A DNA stretch of 64,000 nt, taken from Planctomycetota bacterium. Lineage in GTDB: Bacteria > Planctomycetota > Planctomycetia > Gemmatales > Gemmataceae. The stretch's first letter is position 1; each line of letters opens with the position of its first letter. Shown one piece after another: positions 10,209-18,732 of the stretch. The stretch covers positions 1 to 64,000 of the forward strand of contig JAKBAI010000003.1 in the NCBI GenBank assembly GCA_021809185.1. Reading direction: 5' to 3'. The translations under genes and the position numbers were made by a program. The notes under the pieces were generated by a model. That model was given only the letters and a program-made list of their open reading frames with translations, had not been told where the DNA came from and ran no database searches.

Positions 10209-10524
10209 CTCTATTCCCCGATATTGACAAATAATTCAAGCACTTTTGTGGGTAATGAGGTCATTAAAGACTGTTTCATTCTTAATTATCTCAACGTTAC
10301 TCTATTTCTTTAAACGATTGAACCTACTCAGTTTACTTCAATTATTTGGAATTTAATTTAATTTAGAATATTTTCTGATTAAAAATGGGGACTTAGAAAT
10401 TAATAACTAATTAGAAAGTAATATATTTATCGAATTAATCTGAGATTTATTTGACGAATGATAAAAGAAAGATTAATATTAATTAGCCTTTAATATTTTT
10501 CAAATTTTATGGAGTTAGTTTAAG
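10209..10524. other. Divergent AT-rich promoter region
   Basis: These 316 bases separate two divergent genes and must hold both promoters. The DNA is very AT-rich and offers several possible -10 hexamers, so no single promoter can be picked with confidence. GGAG at about 10511, 12-13 bases before the ATG at 10525, is the likely ribosome site of the DUF1559 gene. No strong stem or repeat was seen. Confidence 0.4.
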
Positions 10525-11460
10525 ATGAGTCTCTCTAGACATAGGAATTTGCGTAAGCGCAAAGGATTTACACTCATTGAATTGTTAGTAGTTATCGCCA
10601 TTATCGCGATCTTGATTGGTTTGCTATTACCCGCTGTACAAAAGGTAAGAGAAGCAGCGGCACGAACACAGAGCCAAAACAATCTCAAACAAATGACTTT
10701 AGCGCTGTGGAGCTGCAACGATGCGATCAGCAGAGTACCACCTAGCCAAGGAATTTTTCCAATAACCAACACGAATACCTTTAATTGGGGTTCGGCACCC
10801 GCAACACAAGGTTCTCTCTTTTATTTTATTCTGCCCTATATGGATCAACAAAATATTTACAATACCAGTACCATTGGTGCCTCTGGGGGACCAGCAGATT
10901 CTTGGGGGATTCAATCACAAAATGGTACCGTGAAGTCGTTTACAGCACCAGCCGATCCGAATTCTGGGAATATGAACGATCCTACGACTGGCCGACCGAT
11001 GATTTCCTATGCTTCAAATGCAGCAGTCTTCGGTCCGAACTATAATTTCAATGGTAGCTGGAATCAACCTTCCAAAGGGGCGATGCAGACCATCATGCAG
11101 GATGGAACCGCCAATACCATCGCTATTTTCGAGCATATGTCTCAGTGCGGAACAACCAATAATCCCTATTCGGATGCTTTTGAATCGAATCCGAATGGTT
11201 ACTATTGTGCACAAATCTACAATGCCTACTCGATCCAACCTTTTAATGGTGCATCAAACAATTTACAAGTTCCATTACCGCAACCCAAAACGAATTATTT
11301 GAATTGTAATCAGGCAACGGTCCATGCTTTATCCTCCGGAGGGATTATCGTCTCAATGGGGGATGGATCTGTTCGGAACGTTGCAAACGGAATTTCTCAA
11401 TATAGTTGGGCCGTTTCGGTCGTCCCTAATGATAATCTGGTTGTGGGTCAGGATTGGTAG
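10525..11460 (+). CDS. DUF1559 prepilin-like protein (tandem copy 1)
   Basis: The 311-residue protein has a type IV prepilin-like leader: basic residues, then G14[18 protein letters not shown], with cleavage expected after G14. A DUF1559 body follows with [18 protein letters not shown] and the C-terminal H-X9-DG signature ([18 protein letters not shown]). Such proteins are hugely expanded in planctomycetes and are probably pseudopilin-like surface or secretion components; their exact role is unknown. The copy at 12871 is nearly identical over its second half even at nucleotide level, which shows a recent duplication. It is followed by a terminator and then a lipoprotein gene. Confidence 0.93.
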   Translation: MSLSRHRNLRKRKGFTLIELLVVIAIIAILIGLLLPAVQKVREAAARTQSQNNLKQMTLALWSCNDAISRVPPSQGIFPITNTNTFNWGSAPATQGSLFYFILPYMDQQNIYNTSTIGASGGPADSWGIQSQNGTVKSFTAPADPNSGNMNDPTTGRPMISYASNAAVFGPNYNFNGSWNQPSKGAMQTIMQDGTANTIAIFEHMSQCGTTNNPYSDAFESNPNGYYCAQIYNAYSIQPFNGASNNLQVPLPQPKTNYLNCNQATVHALSSGGIIVSMGDGSVRNVANGISQYSWAVSVVPNDNLVVGQDW

Positions 11461-11526
11461 TGGATATAATTGATATTATCCAAAATGGATTAACAATTCG
11501 ATTTAAATAATGAATTTTTTGATTGA

Positions 11527-11565
11527 GAAGGGCTTTTAAGTGTTAAATACTTAAAAGCCTTCTTT
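11527..11565 (+). terminator. Intrinsic terminator after DUF1559 copy 1
   Basis: A near-perfect stem of about 14 pairs (GAAGGGCTTTTAAGT against ACTTAAAAGCCTTC, one bulged G) with a 7-base loop is followed by a short T run. It lies 67 bases after the DUF1559 stop. The corresponding terminator of copy 2 at 13909 shares the AAGGCTTTTAA core, so it was probably duplicated with the gene. Confidence 0.8.
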
Positions 11566-11722
11566 ATTGATTTAAAGGATTTATCTTTTAAACGATATGT
11601 TGTTCAACTGGGATAGGGATAAAAGTATTTCTTTAATTCAATTTGAGATCGGGTAGTTGATTTTTTGTTTGATTGGTAATAGATGGTTTTTAATCTTTAA
11701 TCATTATTTTGAGGAGTCTCTC

Positions 11723-12313
11723 ATGAAACGAAGTATAACAGGTATATTAAGTCGATTGCTAGTACTGGGCTTGGTGATTATTGGGACATCGTGCGGTTCG
11801 TCATCGGGTACCGATGTGGGGAATGTGCGCGGGAAGATAAGTTACAAGGGACAATTATTGGATGGGGGGACAATCACCTTCCATTCGGTGGATGAAAAAG
11901 GCCCAGTATATCCTGGCAAGATAGAAGCGGATGGGACATATGCGATGTTGGGTGTTAGACGAGGGAAGTACAAAGTAACGGTGGAAACGGGGAGCAGTGG
12001 TGCTGGGGGAGGAGGTGGAAGTGGAGTATCCGATTACATGAATATGATGAAGCAGAAGGGGGCATTTACGGGTGGAGGAGGGAATACCGTGGCATCGACA
12101 AAAGAGGATCCAGCGACCGTAGCGAAGGAGCGAATGGCGAAGATGGCGAAGGGTGGGGAAGCGGATAAATATTTAAGTGCAATGAAGAAGGGGAGTGATA
12201 GTAATGGTACGAAGCCGGTGCCAGGGAAGTATAAGTCAAAAGCAACGAGCGATAAGGAGATCACCGTAAAATCGGGAGATATGAAAGATGTCAATATCGA
12301 TTTAACCGATTGA
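11723..12313 (+). CDS. Lipoprotein with transthyretin-like fold and glycine-rich linker
   Basis: I start this gene at the ATG at 11723 because GAGGAG lies at 11711-11716 and the product then opens MKRSITG, a normal lipoprotein signal with lipobox GTSC. An upstream in-frame start would add 22 implausible residues. The 196-residue product has a carboxypeptidase-regulatory/transthyretin-like beta domain (VRGKISYKGQLLDGGTITF to YKVTVET). A Gly-rich segment and a Lys-rich tail ending in a second beta motif (KEITVKSGDMKDVNIDL) follow. Such lipoproteins regularly follow DUF1559 genes in planctomycetes, which suggests joint function at the envelope. The start of this gene is duplicated as a relic at 14151. 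Confidence 0.88.
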   Translation: MKRSITGILSRLLVLGLVIIGTSCGSSSGTDVGNVRGKISYKGQLLDGGTITFHSVDEKGPVYPGKIEADGTYAMLGVRRGKYKVTVETGSSGAGGGGGSGVSDYMNMMKQKGAFTGGGGNTVASTKEDPATVAKERMAKMAKGGEADKYLSAMKKGSDSNGTKPVPGKYKSKATSDKEITVKSGDMKDVNIDLTD

Positions 12314-12356
12314 TCGGACGGGTATTTGTTGCTTTATAATTCTAGTTCAATTTCTT

Positions 12357-12399
12357 AGCGGGTGGCGAATCGATTCGATTCCCTCCCGCTTTTTCTTTT
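12357..12399 (+). terminator. Intrinsic terminator after the lipoprotein gene
   Basis: A GC-containing stem (AGCGGG...CCCGCT outside, GAATCGA/TCGATTC inside, with two small mismatches) is followed directly by TTTTTCTTTT. It lies 44 bases after the stop at 12313 and is the strongest terminator of this unit. Confidence 0.85.
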
Positions 12400-12793
12400 C
12401 CCGTAAAGCAAATTCGTTTTGGATGTTCTTCTTGAATGGAAGAAGATAAGCCTTCTAAAGTTAATCATGGTTATTGAATCGAGTCGCAAAGTGGGCTTGA
12501 ATCCTAGGCGGCTAGATTGGCAAATGGAATACCGATTTGTTGATGAACCGGATATTTCATTGATTAATGATTTTTAATCCGTGATGTATTATTAAATTGT
12601 TTAAGAATTATCATCTTTAGTTTCTTAGATAGTTTTAATTTGAATTCGATTGAATAAGTTCAGATCCGATAATATATTATGACAATTGTCTCATCAAAAC
12701 GGCTTTAATCAATTAAGCAATTCTATTTACGCATATGGAAATTAAAGCTCGATTAGATCTAGAACCAATTGTAATTTTTAATCCAATTCTTGG
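12400..12793. other. AT-rich spacer between the two DUF1559 units
   Basis: No open frame with recognisable content was found. The sequence has no evident repeat. It leads into the promoter-like elements upstream of the gene at 12871. Confidence 0.4.
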
Positions 12794-12821
12794 TTGACAT
12801 CTAAAGATAAAGAATTAAATT
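12794..12821 (+). promoter_or_regulatory. Sigma-70-like promoter of DUF1559 copy 2
   Basis: A perfect -35 box TTGACA (12794-12799) is separated by 16 bases from TAAATT (12816-12821), an acceptable -10 box. Transcription would begin near 12828, giving a leader of about 43 bases before the ATG at 12871. The call rests on consensus match only. Confidence 0.45.
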
Positions 12822-12870
12822 TATGAACAGTTGAAATTACATTTGCAACCATTTTTGGAGTTAAGAAATT

Positions 12871-13827
12871 ATGAGTCTCTCTAAAGAATTCAATTTGCGT
12901 AGTCGCAAAGGATTCACCCTCATTGAATTATTAGTTGTTATCGCCATTATCGCCATTTTGATTGGATTACTATTGCCCGCTGTACAAAAAGTAAGAGAAG
13001 CAGCGGCACGAACACAGAGTCAAAACAATCTCAAGCAAATGACTTTAGCTCTGTGGAGTTGTAACGATGCCCTAGGGAAAGTTCCTCCTAGTCAAGGTAT
13101 ATTTCCATATACAAGTACATCCCCTACTTTGTCAAACAACGGTAGTTGGGTTTATAATTCGGCACCCGCAGCCCAGGGTTCGCTCTTTTATTTTATTCTG
13201 CCCTACATGGATCAACAAAATATTTACAATACTAGTACCATTGGTGCTTCTGGAGGACCGGGCGATTCTTGGGGGATTCAAACCGCAAACGGGACGGTGA
13301 AATCATTTACAGCGCCTGCCGATCCGAATTCTGGGAATATGAACGATCCTACGACTGGCCGACCGATGATTTCCTATGCTTCAAATGCAGCGGTCTTCGG
13401 TCCAAACTATAATTTAAATAGCGGTTGGAATCAACCTTCCTTAGGGGCCATGCAGACCATCATGCAGGATGGAACCGCCAATACCATCGCAATTTTCGAG
13501 CACATGTCTCAGTGTGGAACAACCAATAATCCCTATTCGGATGCTTTTGAATCGAATCCGAATGGTTATTATTGTGCACAAATCTACAATACTTACTCGA
13601 TCCAACCTATTAGTGGTGTATCAAACAATTTACAGGTTCCATTACCGCAACCCAAAACGAATTATTTGAATTGTAATCAGGCAACGGTCCATGCTTTATC
13701 CTCCGGAGGGATTATCGTCTCAATGGGGGATGGATCTGTTCGGAACGTTGCAAACGGAATTTCTCAATATAGTTGGGCCGTTTCGGTCGTTCCTAATGAT
13801 AATCTGGTTGTGGGTCAGGACTGGTAG
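12871..13827 (+). CDS. DUF1559 prepilin-like protein (tandem copy 2)
   Basis: The 318-residue protein is a close paralog of the gene at 10525. The leader, the body and the last 170 residues match almost residue for residue, with the H-X9-DG motif intact. Divergence concentrates at about residues 70-95, where copy 2 has a 7-residue longer variable loop. This pattern suggests gene conversion or selection in one exposed loop. TTGGAG lies about 14 bases before the ATG. The pair forms a duplicated module with the lipoprotein at 11723 and its relic at 14151. Confidence 0.93.
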   Translation: MSLSKEFNLRSRKGFTLIELLVVIAIIAILIGLLLPAVQKVREAAARTQSQNNLKQMTLALWSCNDALGKVPPSQGIFPYTSTSPTLSNNGSWVYNSAPAAQGSLFYFILPYMDQQNIYNTSTIGASGGPGDSWGIQTANGTVKSFTAPADPNSGNMNDPTTGRPMISYASNAAVFGPNYNLNSGWNQPSLGAMQTIMQDGTANTIAIFEHMSQCGTTNNPYSDAFESNPNGYYCAQIYNTYSIQPISGVSNNLQVPLPQPKTNYLNCNQATVHALSSGGIIVSMGDGSVRNVANGISQYSWAVSVVPNDNLVVGQDW

Positions 13828-13908
13828 TGAACTCGTTGTTCATCTCTTAAAGAATCAACTCTTAAAGAATTAACAATTTTTTTCGCGTAATTTGTCTATA
13901 GTTAAGAT

Positions 13909-13946
13909 AAGGCTTTTAATCGCTTAGCGATTAAAAGCCTTTTTCT
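13909..13946 (+). terminator. Intrinsic terminator after DUF1559 copy 2
   Basis: A perfect 15-pair stem (AAGGCTTTTAATCGC against its complement) with a 3-base TTA loop runs into TTTTTC. It lies about 80 bases after the stop codon and is homologous in its core to the terminator at 11527. Confidence 0.88.
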
Positions 13947-14121
13947 TTTAAGAAAGCATTTTTCAGTTTGGTTAATATCACAAGCCTTTTCTATAATTTA
14001 GAAGCTATGCTGGCCAAATTTCGCTGAGATAAATAGTTTAACTAGAAGCCCATTTGCGGACCGTCATGATGAATTCCGATTAACTATTAGTAGTAGATTA
14101 ATATTAGGGAAGTAATCTTTA

Positions 14122-14186
14122 ATAGTTATTTTGAGGAGTCTTTCACTCTCATGAAACGAAGTAAAACAGGGGTATATATAGAATGA
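14122..14186 (+). pseudogene. Relic of the duplicated lipoprotein gene
   Basis: The leader TTATTTTGAGGAGTCT and the start ATGAAACGAAGTAAAACAGG closely repeat the beginning of the lipoprotein gene at 11723. A 6-base insertion lies between the ribosome site and the ATG. The frame at 14151 encodes only MKRSKTGVYIE before TGA, and nothing downstream resembles the rest of the gene. It is therefore the truncated end of a tandem duplication of the DUF1559 plus lipoprotein unit. Confidence 0.8.
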
Positions 14187-14326
14187 TTTAGATGGTTCGT
14201 AAATAAATCACAATGGCAAAATGAATATTGTTAGCATCGCTTTTGCTGTTTGAGGTAATTTTACTCTCCGTTTGCACTCTATATAAATATCATTTGCTAA
14301 CCATTCTAAATACGAGCAGATATTAT

Positions 14327-15616
14327 ATGCGACGAAAATCTCTCTTACTGTTGCTGGCCGTCATGTTTTTAGTAGGGACTTCTTATCTGGTCATCTCTTG
14401 GATTAATCGGCAGAGTTTGTTGGAATTGGCTCAGGAAGCAATCCAAAATGATCAGTATGAGAAAGCAAAAAAGTATTTGCAGCAAGCGGTTCAAAAAAAC
14501 TCGAAAGATGCCGAAGCTTACTATCTTCTCGGTCGAGTCGAACGTTTGCTCAATCACTATTCAGAAGCAGAGAAATATCTGCAACAGGCTATCGAGATTG
14601 GGGGGAGTTCGGAAAAATTACAATTCGAGTTTGTATTATTGAGAGCGGTTCGCGGCGATTTTGACGAGCTTTTACCTGGATTATGGCATTGTGTTGAAGA
14701 GGGGCATCCCCAAAGACTTCATATTTTGGAAACGATGGTCGGTTATTACATTACGCGCAACGAATTTGGTGCAGCTTTAGAAACCATCAACACCTGGTTA
14801 GCTTACGAACCCCGTTCTTCAAAGGCTTATCATTTTCGTGGTTGGATCAATGAAAAAATGGAGCATAAAGGGGCAGCGGAAAAAGATTATCTCAAAGCGA
14901 TTGAATATAATCCAAATAATCTTTTTGCCCGGATGCAGCTCGTATCCTTGCAAATGGACCAATCCTGGTTCGATAAAGCTAGACCTCATGTGCAATTTTT
15001 ATTGCAACATAATCCCGATTATCATGAGGTTTTGTATCTTGCCGCACGAATGGCGTTCTCCGATATTGCTTTAGATGCCGGCAATGCGGATCAATGCCGG
15101 GTCTATCTGGATAAATTGTTAAAAATTGTTCCTCAACATCCACTAGGACATCAGCTTTATGGCGAACTGGAATATCAGGAAGGGAATTACGTCGAGGCAG
15201 AAAAATGGTTTCGCAAAACGATCGAAATTCGTCCCAATTTACTTACAGCCTATCATCTCCTTGCTTCAACGTTGACCCATCTAGGAAAAGAAGAGGAGGC
15301 AAAGCCGATCATCAAATATGAACAACAATTGAAAACCGATTTTGATCGGCTTAGCGAATTGACACGAGTGCAGCTCCCCGCTCATCCGAATGACATTTCG
15401 CTTTATATCGAAACAGTAGATCTAAGTATTCGTTGCGATGTTATCGATGATGCCATTTCTTGGATTAATCTTGGCTTTCGATTAGATAAAACCAATCCCC
15501 CATTACGTCGATTATTTGCCATTTGTCTAGAGAAACGGGGTAAAATGGACGAAGCAAAAAATATGCGGTTATTGGCAGATCAGGAAGAAGCTCGGCGTGC
15601 AAAAACAAAAAAATAA
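14327..15616 (+). CDS. Membrane-anchored TPR repeat protein
   Basis: I place the start at the ATG at 14327, giving 429 residues beginning MRRKSLLLLLAVMF. The alternative TTG at 14228 would add 33 residues of doubtful sequence. One N-terminal membrane segment (about 4-24) anchors a chain of TPR units. Good examples begin QSLLELAQEAIQNDQYEKA, AEAYYLLGRVERLLNHYSEA, SKAYHFRGWINEKMEHKGA and LGHQLYGELEYQEGNYVEA. It probably acts as a scaffold facing the periplasm. A PQQ-propeller gene follows after 256 bases, and the two may form an operon. Confidence 0.85.
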   Translation: MRRKSLLLLLAVMFLVGTSYLVISWINRQSLLELAQEAIQNDQYEKAKKYLQQAVQKNSKDAEAYYLLGRVERLLNHYSEAEKYLQQAIEIGGSSEKLQFEFVLLRAVRGDFDELLPGLWHCVEEGHPQRLHILETMVGYYITRNEFGAALETINTWLAYEPRSSKAYHFRGWINEKMEHKGAAEKDYLKAIEYNPNNLFARMQLVSLQMDQSWFDKARPHVQFLLQHNPDYHEVLYLAARMAFSDIALDAGNADQCRVYLDKLLKIVPQHPLGHQLYGELEYQEGNYVEAEKWFRKTIEIRPNLLTAYHLLASTLTHLGKEEEAKPIIKYEQQLKTDFDRLSELTRVQLPAHPNDISLYIETVDLSIRCDVIDDAISWINLGFRLDKTNPPLRRLFAICLEKRGKMDEAKNMRLLADQEEARRAKTKK

Positions 15617-15872
15617 GCCTATTTCTACTCGATTCCGAAGCGGATTACCGATCGATCTTCTATCTAATCGATCTAAAGTCACAAAATATATACTACCACT
15701 AAATGAAACCAAAATCTTTGTTCGAAATACTTTGGCATTTCTAACTAGATCGAATATAATAAAAACTACTGCTAGCAAGATCTTATCCAGAAATCTTATT
15801 TCATCTATTTGGTAATTGGTTACCAATTGATACGATAGATTCTATTAAAGTTAAGTGGAGCAAAGCTTTTAC

Positions 15873-17204
15873 ATGATATTTTGTAAAAATAATCGGTTCT
15901 GTTTGTTATTAGCCGTGCTAGGGATCTTCGGATTCTGGACTGTTAGCACTTTGGGATTTGCAGGGGATTGGCCGGAGTTTCGCGGTCCGGGCGGAACAGG
16001 CATTTACAATGGCAAAGCGTTGCCTATGGAGTGGGGGCCTGATAAGAACGTGGCCTGGAAAATAGAAATTCCGGGTAAAGGATGGTCTTCTCCAATTCTG
16101 TGGCATGAGAAACTCTATTTAACCACAGCGGTTGAACTTCCAAGCAAGCTAGATAAAACTGAAAATTCAACCGGAAATCAATCTGCTAAAGCGAATCGGA
16201 TCAAATCGGACTATGAACTTCGAGTTTTGGCAATCGATGCCACGAATGGTAAACTCATCTGGAATAAATTACTTTTCATTAGTAAGGGAGCGAGCGCACC
16301 AAATATTCATAGTAAAAATAGCCATGCCTCGCCAACTCCCGTTACCGATGGGGAACATCTGTTTGTCCATTTTGGTCATGAAGGGACTGCTGCACTAAAA
16401 TTGCAAACGGGAGAGATTATCTGGAAAAAGATCTATTCTTATCAGCCTGTGCATGGGAACGGGGGATCACCGATTTTGGTAGGGGACAAATTGGTGTTTA
16501 GTTGCGATGGTGGTGATCAGCAATTTGTTGTCGCTTTGAATAAAACAACAGGGGATGAAGTTTGGAAAACAGCACGGAATAATAAAAATAATTACCCATT
16601 TTCGTTTTCGACTCCCCAATTAATCGACACTCCATCCGGCAAACAGATTATCTCTTCTGGCAGCTTTATGATCGCTGGATATGAACCGGAAACTGGCAAA
16701 GAGATATGGAGATCGACTTACAAGGGGTGGTCGTTGATCCAGCGTCCGGTTTATGGTTCTGGACTGTTATTCTATACTACGGGATATATGAAACCGATTC
16801 TACATGCCATTGAACCAAAAGGGAGTGGCGATATTACCAGTAAAATTGTTTGGACTAACCCCAAGGCAGTAGCGAATACCCCCTCTCTTACCTTAGTAAA
16901 TGAAAAGTTATATATGGTATCCGATAATGGAATGTTTACGGCAATGGAAGCGAAAACTGGAAAGGTGATCTGGTCAGAGAGACTGCCATCGGGTGGGTAT
17001 TCGGCATCCCCTCTTTACAGCGATGGTAAGTTCTGGATCACCAACGAAACAGGGGTTGGTGTTGTGGTAAAAGTAGATAAAGAGTTTCAGATCTTGAAAA
17101 AAAATGATCTAAAAGAAAAAACTTTTGCTTCGTTTGTTCCGAGCAACGGTGCTCTGTTTATCCGTACAGAAAAACATCTATACCGGTTTGAAGAAAATCA
17201 GTAG
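15873..17204 (+). CDS. PQQ-like (BamB-type) beta-propeller protein, exported
   Basis: The ATG at 15873 gives 443 residues and a signal peptide ending near STLGFAGDW. The upstream GTG at 15855 overlaps the likely GGAG ribosome site and is less credible. The mature protein opens DWPEFRGPGGTGIY, the hallmark of planctomycete PQQ-repeat proteins. Blades carry the typical pattern, for example LRVLAIDATNGKLIWN, AALKLQTGEIIWKK, VVALNKTTGDEVWK and AMEAKTGKVIWSE. There is no clear PQQ-dehydrogenase catalytic site, so a binding or assembly role is likelier. A strong terminator follows at 17228. Confidence 0.9.
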   Translation: MIFCKNNRFCLLLAVLGIFGFWTVSTLGFAGDWPEFRGPGGTGIYNGKALPMEWGPDKNVAWKIEIPGKGWSSPILWHEKLYLTTAVELPSKLDKTENSTGNQSAKANRIKSDYELRVLAIDATNGKLIWNKLLFISKGASAPNIHSKNSHASPTPVTDGEHLFVHFGHEGTAALKLQTGEIIWKKIYSYQPVHGNGGSPILVGDKLVFSCDGGDQQFVVALNKTTGDEVWKTARNNKNNYPFSFSTPQLIDTPSGKQIISSGSFMIAGYEPETGKEIWRSTYKGWSLIQRPVYGSGLLFYTTGYMKPILHAIEPKGSGDITSKIVWTNPKAVANTPSLTLVNEKLYMVSDNGMFTAMEAKTGKVIWSERLPSGGYSASPLYSDGKFWITNETGVGVVVKVDKEFQILKKNDLKEKTFASFVPSNGALFIRTEKHLYRFEENQ

Positions 17205-17227
17205 TGGATGATAGTTTTCTTAATCCC

Positions 17228-17256
17228 CTATCTGATTTTTCATCAGATAGTTTTTT
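17228..17256 (+). terminator. Intrinsic terminator after the PQQ-propeller gene
   Basis: A perfect 9-pair stem (CTATCTGAT/ATCAGATAG) with loop TTTTC is followed by six T residues, 24 bases after the stop codon. It separates the propeller gene from the NIPSNAP gene. Confidence 0.88.
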
Positions 17257-17294
17257 AGTTTAGTTCTCCAATTCTAGGTAAGGAGTTTGACGGC

Positions 17295-17786
17295 ATGAAA
17301 GTGATCATTTCTCGATCAGGCTTATGGGTTTTGTTTGGTTTAGCCACGGTGGTGGCGATTGGTTCATCCGTTATTGATTTGCGCAGCATACGAGCTGCAA
17401 CTTATCCCAATGAAACAGCTAACAGTAATTCTCTATTAGGGAATACTGCCGAAGGTAAAGATCGTATTTTTGAGTTACGAACTTATTATGCTGCAAAAGG
17501 CAAGATGCCCGCGTTGTTGAAACGGTTCCGTGACCACACAACGAAATTATTTGAAAAACATGGAATGACCAACATTGGGTATTGGGTCGATAGCAAAGAT
17601 CCGGAAGGAAAATTGATCTATATTGTGGCACATGCTAGCAAAGAAGCAGCAGAAAAATCCTGGAAAGCTTTTCGTGATGATCCAGATTGGCAAAAAGCGT
17701 ATAAGGCCAGCGAAGTGAATGGTAAACTAGTCGATAAATTAGAATCGGTATATATGAATCCAACCGATTTCTCTGCTCTCAAATAA
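17295..17786 (+). CDS. Exported NIPSNAP-family protein
   Basis: The 163-residue protein has a signal peptide (MKVIISRSGLWVLFGLATVVAIGSS is its start region, written here as residues 1-25). A single NIPSNAP domain spans about 57-160. It begins RIFELRTYYAAKGKMPALLKRF and contains HGMTNIGYWV and AHASKEAAEKSWKAF, the dimeric alpha-beta barrel pattern. NIPSNAP proteins have no agreed biochemical role; exported forms are frequent in planctomycetes. AAGGAG at about 17280 precedes the ATG. It is flanked by terminators on both sides and is probably monocistronic. Confidence 0.9.
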   Translation: MKVIISRSGLWVLFGLATVVAIGSSVIDLRSIRAATYPNETANSNSLLGNTAEGKDRIFELRTYYAAKGKMPALLKRFRDHTTKLFEKHGMTNIGYWVDSKDPEGKLIYIVAHASKEAAEKSWKAFRDDPDWQKAYKASEVNGKLVDKLESVYMNPTDFSALK

Positions 17787-17924
17787 AGTTAAGCAAGAGT
17801 AAATAATAGCGGAATTGAATTGGCCAAGAACCTTTGTGAAACAGATAGCTTGAAAGAATTAGCTTGAAAGAAGAGCGAAGGTTTTTGTGCCGATTTCATA
17901 ATACTGATTTACCATTTTTTCTAA

Positions 17925-17975
17925 AAAGTTAGATAGCAGAGGAATTTATCTTTTTCTGCTATCTAACTTTTCTTC
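17925..17975 (+). terminator. Intrinsic terminator after the NIPSNAP gene
   Basis: A perfect 16-pair stem (AAAGTTAGATAGCAGA against its complement at 17955-17970) with a 14-base loop ends in TTTTC. It sits in the 331-base gap before ubiX. The rest of this gap shows no gene. The stem is symmetric with A and T flanks, so it could work on either strand. Confidence 0.82.
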
Positions 17976-18117
17976 CATTTTTCTTATCGATTCTTCATTT
18001 TTGCGAAGCGATTTGCCATTTAGAAAAATATTCCGAGGAGTATTGGCAATAGGTGAATCGATCAACTAAAAATGGGATCAAGAGAAAATAGTCATTCCAG
18101 AAAATTAAAAGAAATAT

Positions 18118-18732
18118 ATGGCCGATCGGATAGTTTTGGCAATAACAGGTGCGAGTGGGTCACTCTATGCTTTACGATTATTGGAGGTTTTGCTGCTCGA
18201 GAAATTACCCGTTCATCTGGTAATTAGTCCCGCAGCGGTAGAGGTATTAGCGCAGGAAACGGGGCGAATAATCGATTTGAATCGATTTTCTGCAACTGAT
18301 TTGCTTGGCCATACTGTTCCAAAAGAGAATTTATCGGAGCTAGAATATCATCATTTTCGCAATTTTCAGACAGGGATTGCCAGTGGATCATTTCCTACTC
18401 GCGGGATGGTGATTTGCCCATGTAGTATGGGAACAATAGCAGCGATTGCGCATGGGATGAGTGAAAATCTAATTCATCGAGCAGCGGATGTACATCTTAA
18501 AGAGCGCCGGAAATTAATTGTTGTTCCGCGTGAGACGCCGCTTAGTGTAATCGCCTTAGAAAATCTAACGGCTTTGTCCCGTGCGGGGGTCGTGGTTTTA
18601 CCCGCTATGCCCGGATTTTATCACCGACCACAAACGGTTGCGGATATGGTCGATTTTGTCGTGGCAAGAATTTTGGATCAGCTCGGCGTTCCGCATCAGT
18701 TAAGTTCGCGCTGGGGAATGCAATCATCATGA
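18118..18732 (+). CDS. ubiX: Flavin prenyltransferase UbiX/Pad1 family
   Basis: The 204-residue flavoprotein shows the family motifs: GASGSLYALRLLE at the N-terminus (FMN binding), CPCSMGTIAAIAHGMSENLIHRAADV in the centre (positions about 100-125), and KLIVVPRETPLS. UbiX attaches a dimethylallyl group to FMN to make the prenyl-FMN cofactor of UbiD-type decarboxylases in quinone synthesis. No ubiD is in the window. The stop overlaps the start of the glycerate kinase gene by ATGA, so the two are translationally coupled. A clear Shine-Dalgarno sequence is lacking. Confidence 0.93.
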   Translation: MADRIVLAITGASGSLYALRLLEVLLLEKLPVHLVISPAAVEVLAQETGRIIDLNRFSATDLLGHTVPKENLSELEYHHFRNFQTGIASGSFPTRGMVICPCSMGTIAAIAHGMSENLIHRAADVHLKERRKLIVVPRETPLSVIALENLTALSRAGVVVLPAMPGFYHRPQTVADMVDFVVARILDQLGVPHQLSSRWGMQSS

